From NCBI GenBank assembly GCA_910587255.1, contig CAJUKT010000048.1:1-64000 (forward strand): a DNA stretch of 64,000 nt. Reading direction: 5' to 3'. Under the pieces are notes generated by a model. It made no database searches and was not told the origin of the DNA. It saw only the letters and a list, made by a program, of their open reading frames with translations. This document shows, one piece after another, positions 34,807 to 43,034 of the stretch. Source of the DNA: an uncultured Oscillospiraceae bacterium. Lineage in GTDB: Bacteria; Bacillota; Clostridia; Oscillospirales; Oscillospiraceae. Both the position numbers and the translations under genes were made by a program. The first letter of the stretch is position 1; every line of letters starts with the position of its first letter.

Positions 34807-34834
34807 TGTAAGCATATTGTAACCAATTTGTAAC
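34807..34834 (+). promoter_or_regulatory. Triple WalR-type half-sites upstream of hydrolase paralog 2
   Basis: TGTAAG (34807-34812), N5, TGTAAC (34818-34823), N5, TGTAAC (34829-34834): three half-sites with an exact 11-base period, 25 bases ahead of the ATG at 34782. The motif, orientation and distance are like those of the paralog. Confidence 0.7.
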
Positions 34835-34884
34835 CACCCGGCAAGGCAAAATAGCTGGAAGCCCAGGAGAACTCTTCCTGCGCG

Positions 34885-34918
34885 AAAAAAGCGCTCCCCG
34901 CCACAGCGGGGAGCGCTT
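34885..34918 (-). terminator. Terminator of the minus-strand TSCPD operon
   Basis: On the minus strand GCGCTCCCCGC and GCGGGGAGCGC pair and are followed by TTTTTTCGCG. Confidence 0.9.
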
Positions 34919-34929
34919 CCATATTTCAA

Positions 34930-35175
34930 TTACACCGCGGACTTCAGCGCCTTGGCCAGCTGGTCCGGGCAGGAGGTGGGCTTCATGCCGCAGCGGATGC
35001 CCTCCATCCGGGCTATGGCGTCCTCCACCGTCATCCCCTTCAGCAGCGCGCTGACGCCCTGGAGGTTGCCGTGACAGCCGCCTTCCACGCGGACGGCCTG
35101 AATCACGCCGCCCTCCACATCAATCTCCATGCTCCGGGAGCAGACCCCCTTGGGGGTGTACCGAATGGTTTCCAT
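34930..35175 (-). CDS. TSCPD-domain protein (TIGR03905-like)
   Basis: The 81-residue protein includes RYTPKGVCSRSMEIDVEGGV, GGCHGNLQGVSALLKGMTVE and the family-naming block KPTSCPDQLAKAL. TSCPD domains occur at the end of class II ribonucleotide reductases and as free small proteins such as this one, where the three cysteines suggest metal binding. The role of free forms is not settled. It is the last gene of a three-gene minus-strand unit. Confidence 0.85.
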   Translation of the reverse strand: METIRYTPKGVCSRSMEIDVEGGVIQAVRVEGGCHGNLQGVSALLKGMTVEDAIARMEGIRCGMKPTSCPDQLAKALKSAV

Positions 35176-35202
35176 ATTCCTCTTCCTTTCGTTATAATCT
35201 GT

Positions 35203-35589
35203 CTATTCCTGGTCTCCCGGCCAGTCCTCCCCCCGGCGCAGGGCGTCCAGCTGGGCGGAATCCTTGTATTCCAGGCTCCGCTCCCCCGCCAGCCCCTCCA
35301 CGTGATGGGTCAGCTCATGGCGCAGGGTGGTGCGCAGCTCGTCCTCCCACACCCGCCGGGGCTCGTCAAAGAGCAGTGCGGCGAAGGAGCCGTAGTAGAT
35401 GTTGATATACCGCCCCATCTCGTCCCAGCAGTACTCCCCCATGATGTACACGTCCTCCCCGGCCTCCGGGTCGGGAAGGGCCTCCTCCAGCAGCAAAACG
35501 CCGCCGTTGAGCTCCTGGAACAGCGCCTCGGGGAACTCCTCGCACACCCTGTCCAGGATATCGCCCACCTCGTCAATGGATAAGGTCAT
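35203..35589 (-). CDS. Zincin-type metallopeptidase domain protein
   Basis: The HExxH motif lies in TLRHELTHHVEGLAG near residue 95 of the 128-residue protein, preceded by INIYYGSFAALLF. Small proteins of this kind belong to the DUF1025-like 'metallopeptidase family', with zinc-binding His residues and no known substrate. ATG 35589 is 9 bases after AGGAGG. The start lies just after the stop of the upstream unknown gene (35603). Confidence 0.75.
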   Translation of the reverse strand: MTLSIDEVGDILDRVCEEFPEALFQELNGGVLLLEEALPDPEAGEDVYIMGEYCWDEMGRYINIYYGSFAALLFDEPRRVWEDELRTTLRHELTHHVEGLAGERSLEYKDSAQLDALRRGEDWPGDQE

Positions 35590-35602
35590 CTCCGCCGCCC
35601 TC

Positions 35603-36394
35603 CTATAGCACAATCAGGCCGTACAGCCCGGTGAGCCGGTCCAGCTCCTCCCGGCTCAGCTCGCCGGTTCCGTCGTAAAACGCCCTGCCCTGGTAGGCCC
35701 TCAGCGCCCCCTCCAGCAGCTCCGGCACATCGGAGCACAGGCACAGCGCCTTGCGCACCGCGTATTGGTGGAGGGCGAATATATCCACGTCGTCCTGGCT
35801 CTGTATGGCGATTTTCACCGCCCCAACCGGGTCGTCCTCGGCGGCGATGATGTCCTCCAGCAGGTCGGGGCCGCACGCCAGCTCCTCCCCCACGTCGATG
35901 GTGCGGGTGATGAAGCAGGGGTCCGTCCCGGTGGCGCAGGGGATGGCGTCCGGGTCCCTGGGCGCGGGCTCGTAGTGCCAGGGCGCCGCCTCCCCCCCTC
36001 TGACCAGGAACAGGGAAATGCGGGCATAGGCGGCCAGCTCGTCCAGCAGCCTCTCCGCCTCCCCCTCGGGGCAGTGGATGCCAAAGGCCGCCGCCCCCAT
36101 CCCCTCGCACACAAACAGGGCGGCCAGCATATGCACCCGGGCGGGGGACATCCCCTCCCCGTCGCAGATCCAGCTCACCCAGGGCGCGTCCCGTCCCAGC
36201 GCCTTCGCCGCCAGCAGGGCGGCGCGGCACTCGGCCATGGCAGTCATCCCCGCCAGGTGGACAGGCCCTGTCCCCGGCCCCAGCCTGCGGCGCCAGGCGG
36301 CGGCAAGTTCCTCAAAATCCATCTCCCCCGCCGGGGGCACGTCCAACCCCAAGGGGTTCAGCGTCTGCTGAAATATGGGCACAGAAGCGTCCAT
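35603..36394 (-). CDS. Unrecognised 263-aa protein
   Basis: I do not recognise a family. The protein is soluble and has no signal peptide. Visible features are an N-terminal LNPLGLDVPPAGEMDFEELA, a hydrophobic GMTAMAECRAALLAAKAL, two cysteine-containing turns (SWICDGEGM, FVCEGMGAAAFGIHC), an acidic LACGPDLLEDIIAAEDDP and a C-terminal segment LEGALRAYQGRAFYDGTG. GAGG precedes the ATG by 8 bases. It heads a unit with the zincin and the TSCPD protein, with gaps of 13 and 27 bases, so the three may act together. Confidence 0.6.
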   Translation of the reverse strand: MDASVPIFQQTLNPLGLDVPPAGEMDFEELAAAWRRRLGPGTGPVHLAGMTAMAECRAALLAAKALGRDAPWVSWICDGEGMSPARVHMLAALFVCEGMGAAAFGIHCPEGEAERLLDELAAYARISLFLVRGGEAAPWHYEPAPRDPDAIPCATGTDPCFITRTIDVGEELACGPDLLEDIIAAEDDPVGAVKIAIQSQDDVDIFALHQYAVRKALCLCSDVPELLEGALRAYQGRAFYDGTGELSREELDRLTGLYGLIVL

Positions 36395-36560
36395 GATCCG
36401 GCCTCACAGCTCCTTTGTCTCACAAGCTCTCACTTGTATGGCAGTATTTCCACATCTTATGGGCTCAAACCGGCCCGATGCGCCCCCTCCGGCGGGGCCA
36501 TGCCGGTATTATAGCAAACCTCCGCCGGAATGGCAAGAGCCTTGTCCCGCCAATTATCCA

Positions 36561-36589
36561 TTTACAAACTTCGACGCAATTGTTATAAT
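36561..36589 (+). promoter_or_regulatory. Promoter of the DUF3048 lipoprotein gene
   Basis: TTTACA (36561-36566), a 17-base spacer and TATAAT (36584-36589), 41 bases before the ATG. Confidence 0.7.
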
Positions 36590-36629
36590 GAAGGGGATTT
36601 CCATCCCACGTCCATAGGAGGGACCTGCC

Positions 36630-37709
36630 ATGAAGCGTGTCATCTGTCTGTTTTTCGCCCTGCTGTTTATGCTGTCCGCCGGGTGCGGCAGGGATAAGCC
36701 CGCCCCATCCCCTTCCCCCTCTCAGCCGCCCCCCGCCACCGACACCCCGGAGCCCACTCCCACTCCCACCCCCGCGCCCGCCTTCTACCATCCCCTCACC
36801 GGCCTGCCCTGTGAGGAGGACCTGTCGGGCAAACGGCCGGTGGCGGTGATGCTCAACAACCTGAAAACCGCCCTGCCCCAGCAGGGGAACGGCCAGGCGG
36901 ACATCATTTATGAGGTGCTGGCCGAGGGCGGCATCACCCGGATGCTGGCCATATACCAGGACCCGTCCCAGCTGGATCTCATCGGCTCGGTGCGCTCCGC
37001 CCGGCAGTATTACTGGGAGATCTCCAAAGGGCACGACGCGGTGTACATCCATGCCGGGGGCAGCCCGGAATTCTACAGCACAAAGGACCGCCTGGGCCTG
37101 TTCACCGTGGACGGCGTGCGGGGGTACTACTCCGGCGCGGACGCAGGGATGTTCTGGCGGGATCGGGACCGGGTGCCCGGCTACCATTACGACTATGAGC
37201 ACTCCCTGGTCACCTCGGGGGAGGCCATCGCGGCGATGCTGGCCCAGCAGGGGCTGGCGGAGCACAGCCAAGGCTACGCCTATCAGGCCGTTTTCGCCGA
37301 CGACGCCACCCCTCCCGGTGGCCGCAGCGCCCTCACCGTCACCGTCCCCTTCTCCACCTACAAGACCGGCGTGTTCCGCTACGATGAGGCTGCCGGCGCC
37401 TACCTGGTGGAGGAATACGGCCAGCCCTATGTGGACGGCAACGACGGCAGCCAGGTGTCCGTAACCAATCTGCTTGTGCTCCAGACCACGTGCACCGTGG
37501 TGGACGACGCCGGGCGGGTTGACGTGGATCTGTCCTCCGGCAAGGGCTGGTTTGCCTGCGGCGGGCGGATGATCCCCATCAACTGGGAAAAGGGCGCAGC
37601 GGAGAACCAGTTCCGCTACACCACCGAGACCGGCTCCCCCCTGACCCTGGGCCGGGGCAGAAGCTACGTGTGCGTCATCCCCACCAGCAAAACCGTCACG
37701 GCGGAATAG
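36630..37709 (+). CDS. DUF3048 (YerB-like) lipoprotein
   Basis: A lipoprotein signal peptide ends in LSAGC (Cys19), followed by a Pro/Thr linker. The DUF3048 domain covers most of the rest: HPLTGLPCEEDL, RPVAVMLNNLKTALPQQGNG, IIYEVLAEGGITRMLAIYQD, IGSVRSARQYYWEISKGHDA, and a C-terminal FACGGRMIPINWEKG. YerB-type proteins of Bacillota are surface lipoproteins of unknown biochemical role. The start has a GGAGGG ribosome site and it is a single-gene unit. Confidence 0.88.
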   Translation: MKRVICLFFALLFMLSAGCGRDKPAPSPSPSQPPPATDTPEPTPTPTPAPAFYHPLTGLPCEEDLSGKRPVAVMLNNLKTALPQQGNGQADIIYEVLAEGGITRMLAIYQDPSQLDLIGSVRSARQYYWEISKGHDAVYIHAGGSPEFYSTKDRLGLFTVDGVRGYYSGADAGMFWRDRDRVPGYHYDYEHSLVTSGEAIAAMLAQQGLAEHSQGYAYQAVFADDATPPGGRSALTVTVPFSTYKTGVFRYDEAAGAYLVEEYGQPYVDGNDGSQVSVTNLLVLQTTCTVVDDAGRVDVDLSSGKGWFACGGRMIPINWEKGAAENQFRYTTETGSPLTLGRGRSYVCVIPTSKTVTAE

Positions 37710-37867
37710 CCCCCGCGAATTTCGGGGATTCTCTGGACGCAGCGATTTAGAGCTTTCTTGACAAAAAAATTTCCAGCATAGCGCTGCCAGCGCGGTGCAA
37801 ACTACCTGCGTGACCATTTCAGCGGGCGGGCCGCGCGGCCCGTCTCCCGCAAAAGGAGGTTTGTAGC

Positions 37868-38086
37868 GTGTTCCTGGATAAGATCGCCCTGGCGCTGGCC
37901 ATTGTCGGCGGGCTGAACTGGGGCTGCATCGGGCTGTTTAATTTCGACCTGGTGGCCTTTATCTCCGGCGGCTCGGGCACCTGGCTGGCCCGGATCATCT
38001 ACACGGTGGTAGGGCTGGCGGCCCTGTGGTGCCTCACCCTGCTCTTCCGGCCCGAGGACAACCGGGCCCGGCATTCCCACGCATAA
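37868..38086 (+). CDS. DUF378 small membrane protein
   Basis: The 72-residue, two-helix protein shows the DUF378 pattern DKIALALAIVGGLNWGCIGL, FNFDLVAF and IIYTVVGLAALWCL. The start is GTG, 8 bases after AAGGAGG. The function of the family is unknown. Confidence 0.88.
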   Translation: MFLDKIALALAIVGGLNWGCIGLFNFDLVAFISGGSGTWLARIIYTVVGLAALWCLTLLFRPEDNRARHSHA

Positions 38087-38090
38087 CGGG

Positions 38091-38126
38091 AAAAATTCCC
38101 GGCGCTTGACGCGCCGGGAATTTTTT
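38091..38126. terminator. Bidirectional terminator
   Basis: AAAAATTCCCGGCGC and GCGCCGGGAATTTTT form a 15-bp stem with a 5-base loop between the convergent DUF378 and phosphodiesterase genes. Confidence 0.92.
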
Positions 38127-38583
38127 ATCTCAGCTCAGTGCGGAATTTTCCGTTCTCCACCTCGATGACCCCATAGCCCACCCGGGCGTGGATTCCCCCC
38201 ACCGTGCCCGGATTGAGCATCCAAACCCCGCAGTTCGGCATGTTCAGCGCGTCGTGGGTGTGTCCAAAGCACACCACGTCCACCCCTCTTGCTCTGGCGG
38301 ACCGGGCCAAGTGGTCTGGCCCGCTCTTCACATAATAGCGGTGGCCGTGGGTGAGCAGAAAGCGCACCCCACCCGCCTCCACCAGCAGCTCGTCCGGGGC
38401 CTTGTCCCAGTCGCAGTTGCCCCGCACCAGCTCCATGGGCACGTCGGGATAGGCGTCGCGCAGCGCCTCCCCGTCCCGGTAGCAGTCCCCCAGGAAAAAT
38501 ACCCGCCGGGGATGCTCCCGCTCCATGGCGTCCATCATGTGGCCCAACTGGCCATGGGAATCTGAAAACACTAAAATCTTCAT
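38125..38583 (-). CDS. YfcE/MJ0936-type metallophosphodiesterase
   Basis: The calcineurin-like motifs are FSDSHGQ (start), FLGDCYRDGE, VRGNCDW, THGHRYYVK and FGHTHDALN, giving the full set of metal ligands in 152 residues. YfcE enzymes hydrolyse phosphodiesters in vitro; the natural substrate is unknown. I chose the ATG at 38583 because the family begins MKILVFSDSHG. The upstream ribosome site is weak and an ATG at 38595 is possible. Confidence 0.85.
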   Translation of the reverse strand: MKILVFSDSHGQLGHMMDAMEREHPRRVFFLGDCYRDGEALRDAYPDVPMELVRGNCDWDKAPDELLVEAGGVRFLLTHGHRYYVKSGPDHLARSARARGVDVVCFGHTHDALNMPNCGVWMLNPGTVGGIHARVGYGVIEVENGKFRTELR

Positions 38584-38639
38584 ATTGGTCACCATTTCTC
38601 CCAACTCACATATACTGAACATGAACGGAGGGATCACCT

Positions 38640-38900
38640 ATGCCGAATTTTGACGAGCTTCTCAAAGGAAAGGAGGCCGCGGGCCTCATGAAGGACCCGG
38701 CTAAACTGGAAAAGCTCCGGGATGCGCCGGAGACCCAGCGGATTTTCAGCCTGCTCAGCCAGAGCACCGGGGACCTGGAGGGCGCCGCGCAGCGGGCCGC
38801 CAAGGGGGACACCGCCCAGCTGGCCGGGGCTATCCGCCAGCTGATGAGCGACCCGGAGGGGGCAAAGCTCATCCAGAAAATGAAGGAAAACCTGAAATAA
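38640..38900 (+). CDS. Small helical protein of unknown function, first of a three-gene cluster
   Basis: I do not recognise this 86-residue protein. It is soluble, entirely helical in appearance and charged, with PNFDELLKGKEAAGLMKDP and SDPEGAKLIQKMKENLK at the ends. The ATG follows GAACGGAGG with a short spacing. It starts a cluster of three plus-strand genes (next at 38934 and 39397). Confidence 0.6.
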   Translation: MPNFDELLKGKEAAGLMKDPAKLEKLRDAPETQRIFSLLSQSTGDLEGAAQRAAKGDTAQLAGAIRQLMSDPEGAKLIQKMKENLK

Positions 38901-38933
38901 CCGCGCCAAGGACGCCGGGGGGAGGGAAACGCC

Positions 38934-39404
38934 GTGGGAGAGCTGGAGGAAAAGCTGGAAAACATTCTGGGCAATCCCCAGGCCATGGCCCAGATCATGT
39001 CCCTGGCCCAATCGCTGAACCTGGGCGGATCGGGGCAGCCGCCCCAGGAGCAGGGCCCAGGCCAGCCCCAGGACGCACAGGACGGGGAAGGCGAAGCGCC
39101 TCCCGCCCCGTCCCCCGCTCCTCCGGCGGCCTCTCCCGGCGGGGGAGGCGCGGGACTCGGGGGGCTGCTGGGCGCGCTGGGGGGGCTGGACAGCGGCACG
39201 CTGAGCGCCGCCGCGGGCCTCATCGGGCAGTTCACCGACAGCGGCGACGACAGGCGCACTGCCCTGCTGGCCGCCCTGCGCCCCTATGTGCGGGAGGAGC
39301 GGTACGCCAAGCTGGACAAGGCAATCCAGATTGCCAAGCTGTCCCGGCTGATCCGCTCGGGCCTGGAGCTGTTCCGCGCCCGCAAGGAGGACGGCCATGT
39401 ATAA
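38934..39404 (+). CDS. Gly/Pro-rich low-complexity protein, second of the cluster
   Basis: The start is GTG, after GGGGGGAGGG. Residues 1-25 (GELEEKLENILGNPQAMAQI) are helical and echo the style of the first protein; residues ~30-80 are Gly, Pro and Gln rich, and the C-terminal third (REERYAKLDKAIQIAKLSRL) is helical again. I know no function. It overlaps the third gene by 8 bases. Confidence 0.6.
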   Translation: MGELEEKLENILGNPQAMAQIMSLAQSLNLGGSGQPPQEQGPGQPQDAQDGEGEAPPAPSPAPPAASPGGGGAGLGGLLGALGGLDSGTLSAAAGLIGQFTDSGDDRRTALLAALRPYVREERYAKLDKAIQIAKLSRLIRSGLELFRARKEDGHV

Positions 39405-39789
39405 CCGCTACTTAGACGATTTTGGCGGCGGCAGCTTTGTCCAGCTGGACCCGGAGCCCCGCCAGGGCGCGTCCGGCCAGCCCCGCCAGCCCCAGCGTCC
39501 CGGCCCAGCCCAGCCCCACGCCGGCCATCCTGCTTCCGGCGGCCGGAGCCGTCCTCCCGAGCCGTTCCGCTCCAAGAACGACCTGCTGAAGGAGGTGACC
39601 GGCGGGCTGGGCCAGCTGCTGGACGGGGTGAAAAAGCACTTCTCCCTGGAGCATTTCGACACCGGGGATATCCTGCTGGTGCTCATTATCCTGTTCCTCT
39701 ACCTGGAGGACGGGGATAATCTGGAGCTGGTCATCACCCTGGGCCTGCTGCTGCTTTTAGGGCTGGAAGACGAGAAAGCGCAAGAATAG
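39397..39789 (+). CDS. Pro-rich protein with C-terminal hydrophobic segment, third of the cluster
   Basis: The 130-residue protein starts MYNRYLDDFGGGSFVQLDPE, has a Pro/Gln/Gly-rich middle, and ends with two hydrophobic stretches separated by acidic residues (DILLVLIILFLYLEDGDNLE, LVITLGLLLLLGLEDEK). It is probably a membrane-inserted tail. Overlap with the preceding gene shows translational coupling. I recall similar trios in Oscillospiraceae genomes but no assigned role. Confidence 0.6.
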   Translation: MYNRYLDDFGGGSFVQLDPEPRQGASGQPRQPQRPGPAQPHAGHPASGGRSRPPEPFRSKNDLLKEVTGGLGQLLDGVKKHFSLEHFDTGDILLVLIILFLYLEDGDNLELVITLGLLLLLGLEDEKAQE

Positions 39790-39899
39790 GCACACAGGCG
39801 GGCTTGGACCCGAACCAGCTGGATCGGATTTTACCCGACCTGGGGGGAGTGCAAGCCGGCCATGCGCCCAACCCCAGCATGACCGCTGTTTCATCCCCT

Positions 39900-40649
39900 T
39901 CAGTGCAGCACCGTACCGTCGGGCAGCACAAAAATCCCCTGTGTCTCGTCCAGCGGGCTCACCACATCCCGGGCGGTCATGGCGTACACCACCTCGCCGT
40001 CCTTCTCCGTCTCCGCCGCCACCAGCAAACCGCTGTCCACCGAGATCCAGTAGCGCTCGGTGTACCCCAGCTCCGTCCCGGCCTCCACGTATACGCAGGG
40101 CTGGTCCTCCCGCTCCTCATAACCGGCGGCGGTGATGTCCTCCGGCTTCAGCAGCAGCACATCCTCATAGGTGGGCAGGCGCTGGCTCAGGTCGGCGGAG
40201 CGCTCCCCTGCCGGGCCGGAATACACCGCCTGCCCCTGTTCCTGCCACAGCCAGAGCGTCCCATTCCCCACGATGGCGTGCTCCACCCCCCCGGAGCTCA
40301 GGGTGATGGAGGTGCGCAGCCAGCCGCTGTCCGCCCACACCTGGCCGGTCACCGTCCCCGCCGGCTGGCCGTGGTAGAAATACTCCGCCGTCACCGTCCT
40401 GCGGTAGCTCTCATACCGCTTCAGGTAAGCCACCAGGGCCTGCACCGTCTGGGGCGTGACCTCCACCGGCACCCCTCCCGCCTGGTCGGGCTGCTCGCCG
40501 CCGGGGCTCTCGCTCTGGGCGGCGTCCGGGTCGGCCAGCACCAGCTCCGGCGTGGGGGCGAACAGGTTGAGGAAAAAGCTGTACAGCACGGCGGCCAGCA
40601 CCACCGCGATAATCCCTGCCGCCAGCACGATCCGCTTTTTTTCCCCCAC
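39900..40649 (-). CDS. Membrane-anchored extracytoplasmic protein, unknown function
   Basis: A GTG start follows GGGGGG. Residues 6-28 form a single anchor (IVLAAGIIAVVLAAVLYSFF), then a Ser/Pro/Glu linker. The ~190-residue outer domain has repeated beta-strand patterns (RRTVTAEYFYHGQPAGTVTG, GGVEHAIVGNGTLWLWQEQG, TERYWISVDSGLLVAAETEK), resembling lipoprotein-localisation-type (LolA-like) folds; that is a guess. It follows wecB on the same strand by 28 bases. Confidence 0.6.
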   Translation of the reverse strand: MGEKKRIVLAAGIIAVVLAAVLYSFFLNLFAPTPELVLADPDAAQSESPGGEQPDQAGGVPVEVTPQTVQALVAYLKRYESYRRTVTAEYFYHGQPAGTVTGQVWADSGWLRTSITLSSGGVEHAIVGNGTLWLWQEQGQAVYSGPAGERSADLSQRLPTYEDVLLLKPEDITAAGYEEREDQPCVYVEAGTELGYTERYWISVDSGLLVAAETEKDGEVVYAMTARDVVSPLDETQGIFVLPDGTVLH

Positions 40650-40677
40650 CGCTCATCCCCCCTTCCGGGCAAAGCCC

Positions 40678-41832
40678 TCAGCCCTGAAATGCCTCTGGCG
40701 GCCGGTCCGACCGGCCGAAATGATACAAAACAGCGTCCGCGATGCGGCGGCAGGCCATGCCGTCCCCGTAGGGGTTGACGGCATGGGCCATTTGGGCATA
40801 AGCGGCCGGGTCGTCCAGCAGCTTGTCCGCCATGGACACGATGGCGTCATAGTCCACCCCCGCCAGCTTCACCGTCCCGGCCTGGACGGCCTCGGGCCGC
40901 TCGGTCTCACGGCGCAGGACAAGCACCGGCTTGCCCAGGGCGGGGGCCTCCTCCTGAAGCCCGCCGGAATCGGTCATCACCAGATAGCTGCGGGCCATCA
41001 GGTTGTGCATCTCCTCCACGTCCAGCGGCGCGATAAGATGGACGTTTTCGATCCCGTCCAGGCGCCGGTGGGCGCACGCCTGCACCGCCGGGCTGAGATG
41101 CACCGGGTAGACCAGCTCCGTCTCAGAGTGGGTTTTGGCGATATGGGCCAGGGCGGACATGATATCCTCCATGGGCTGTCCATAGTTCTCCCGGCGGTGG
41201 CAGGTGACCAGAATCACCTTTTTCCCGGTGTAATCCAGGGTGTTCAGCCCATCCTCAGCAAAGGCAAAGCCCTCCGCCACCGTGGTCTTCAGGGCGTCGA
41301 TCACCGTGTTGCCGGTGACAAACAACCCGTCCCGGACGCCCTCCGCCTCCAGATTGCGGCGGTTGGCCTGGGTGGGGCAGAAGTGCAGCTGGGCCAGCCG
41401 CCCCACCATGGAGCGGTTCATCTCCTCCGGGAAGGGGGAGTAGCGGTCCCAGGTGCGCAGCCCCGCCTCCACGTGGCCCACGGCGATTTGCTGGTAAAAC
41501 GCCGCCAGCGCCCCGGCAAAGGTGGTGGAGGTGTCCCCATGGACCAGCACCAGGTCAGGCCGCACCTCCTGAAACACCTTTTCCAGCCCCAGCAGGCACT
41601 TGGAGGTGATGGTGGACAGGGTTTGGCTGGTCTCCATGATATCCAGGTCGAACTGGGGGACAATGCCGAATATATCCAGCACCGAGTCCAGCATCTGCCG
41701 GTGCTGGGCGGTGACGCAGCAAAGGCTCTCAATCCCCTCCCGGCGCTCCAGCTCCTTCACCAGGGGGGCCATTTTGATGGCCTCCGGCCGGGTGCCGAAT
41801 ATGGTCATCACCTTCAGCTTATCCATGCCCAT
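40678..41832 (-). CDS. wecB: UDP-N-acetylglucosamine 2-epimerase (non-hydrolysing)
   Basis: The protein interconverts UDP-GlcNAc and UDP-ManNAc for teichoic acid linkage units or surface polysaccharide. Family motifs are FGTRPEAIKMAPLVKEL, VTAQHRQMLD, VHGDTSTTFAGALAAFY, GHVEAGLRTWDRYSPFPEE, TCHRRENYG and TDSGGLQEEAPALGKPVLVL. At 384 residues it is full length. It starts inside the 3' end of the preceding glycosyltransferase gene (14-base overlap; an in-frame ATG at 41826 is an alternative start), so the two are coupled. Confidence 0.92.
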   Translation of the reverse strand: MGMDKLKVMTIFGTRPEAIKMAPLVKELERREGIESLCCVTAQHRQMLDSVLDIFGIVPQFDLDIMETSQTLSTITSKCLLGLEKVFQEVRPDLVLVHGDTSTTFAGALAAFYQQIAVGHVEAGLRTWDRYSPFPEEMNRSMVGRLAQLHFCPTQANRRNLEAEGVRDGLFVTGNTVIDALKTTVAEGFAFAEDGLNTLDYTGKKVILVTCHRRENYGQPMEDIMSALAHIAKTHSETELVYPVHLSPAVQACAHRRLDGIENVHLIAPLDVEEMHNLMARSYLVMTDSGGLQEEAPALGKPVLVLRRETERPEAVQAGTVKLAGVDYDAIVSMADKLLDDPAAYAQMAHAVNPYGDGMACRRIADAVLYHFGRSDRPPEAFQG

Positions 41833-42940
41833 CCTCTCCCTTCTCCTCCTGTGCGGGGGGCTCCGGCGGCTTGTCGTGGCCGGGTCCCGGCAGGAATACC
41901 CGCCAGGCGATCAGCGCCGCCGCGGCCATAGCCAGTAAAAAGATCATGGCGCGCTCCGCGCCGCCGGCGGTGAGCACCACCGCGGACAGCCCCAGAATGG
42001 CGGAGATGACGTACAGCACCCCCACCGCCTGCTTCTGGGAGAAGCCCATGTCGATGAGCCGGTGGTGGACATGCCCCCGGTCGGGCTTCATGGGGCTCTG
42101 CCCGTGGGACACCCGGCGCACCACGGCGAAGCACACGTCGAAAATAGGCAGGCCCAGCATCAGGAAGGGCACCACAAAGGAGATGATGGTGTACTGCTTG
42201 AACATCCCCTCCACCGACATGGTGGCCATGATAAAGCCCAAAAAGGTGGAGCCCGTGTCCCCCATGAAGATTTTGGCCGGGTTGAAGTTATAGGGCAAAA
42301 AGCCCATGCACGCCCCCACCAGCGCCGCCATCATCAGCGCCACGTCCCGCTCGCTCACCAGCAGGGCGATGACCAGCATGGTGGCCGCGCTGATGGTGGA
42401 CACGCCGCAGGCCAGCCCGTCCAGCCCGTCGATAAAATTGACGGAGTTGGTGATGGCAAGAATCCAGATCACCGTGACCGGGATGGACAGCACCCCCAGC
42501 TCCCAGTAGGGGTTGGGGCTGAAGATGTTGGGATTGGACAGCACCTCGATGCGGTTCCCCGCCAGCACAGCGATGAGGGCGGCGGCAATCTGCACCAAAA
42601 ACTTGGGCTTGGCGGGCAGGGCGTAGATATCGTCGAAGATGCCCAGCACCACGATGATCACCGCGCCCAGCAGCATCCCCTTCCTCTCCGTATCCAGCGG
42701 GACCATCAGCAGCATGGCTGCCACAAAGCCGAAGAAGATGGCCAGCCCCCCCATCCGGGGTATGGGGTGGTGGTGCATCCGGCGCTCGTCCTTGGGCACG
42801 TCCACCGCCCCCACCTTTACCGACAGCGCCTTCACCAGCGGCGTGGAGGCAAAGGACACCCCCGCCGCCAGCCCCAGCGCCAGCAGCACGGTCCAGACAT
42901 CCTGGTCCGTCAGGATTTTACTCAGATTGTTCAACGGCAT
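41819..42940 (-). CDS. tagO: WecA/TagO-type undecaprenyl-phosphate GlcNAc-1-phosphate transferase
   Basis: The polytopic protein (about ten helices) has the polyprenyl-phosphate transferase motifs: MHHHPIPRMGGLAIFFGF, ILGIFDDIYALPAKPKFLVQ (DD pair), NFIDGLDGLA, FMGDTGSTFLGF and DRGHVHHRLIDMGFS (the HHR motif typical of WecA/TagO as opposed to MraY). It transfers GlcNAc-1-P to undecaprenyl phosphate at the start of teichoic acid or surface glycan synthesis. With wecB it forms a two-gene module for the GlcNAc-ManNAc linkage unit. Confidence 0.88.
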   Translation of the reverse strand: MPLNNLSKILTDQDVWTVLLALGLAAGVSFASTPLVKALSVKVGAVDVPKDERRMHHHPIPRMGGLAIFFGFVAAMLLMVPLDTERKGMLLGAVIIVVLGIFDDIYALPAKPKFLVQIAAALIAVLAGNRIEVLSNPNIFSPNPYWELGVLSIPVTVIWILAITNSVNFIDGLDGLACGVSTISAATMLVIALLVSERDVALMMAALVGACMGFLPYNFNPAKIFMGDTGSTFLGFIMATMSVEGMFKQYTIISFVVPFLMLGLPIFDVCFAVVRRVSHGQSPMKPDRGHVHHRLIDMGFSQKQAVGVLYVISAILGLSAVVLTAGGAERAMIFLLAMAAAALIAWRVFLPGPGHDKPPEPPAQEEKGEDGHG

Positions 42941-43005
42941 TTCGCTCCTTTTTGGGGTGGCCCGGCCCGGCCAGCCGCCCCTCTCTCTGTCTGATGCGCC
43001 CGGAG

Positions 43006-43021
43006 TGTTTCACGTGAAACA
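43006..43021. promoter_or_regulatory. parS site (ParB/Spo0J binding palindrome)
   Basis: TGTTTCACGTGAAACA is a perfect 16-bp palindrome identical to the established parS consensus. It lies in the gap between trpS and the tagO-type gene. parS sites cluster near oriC and load ParB, which recruits SMC. I saw no second copy in the window. Confidence 0.9.
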
Positions 43022-43034
43022 TTCGTTTGATCCC

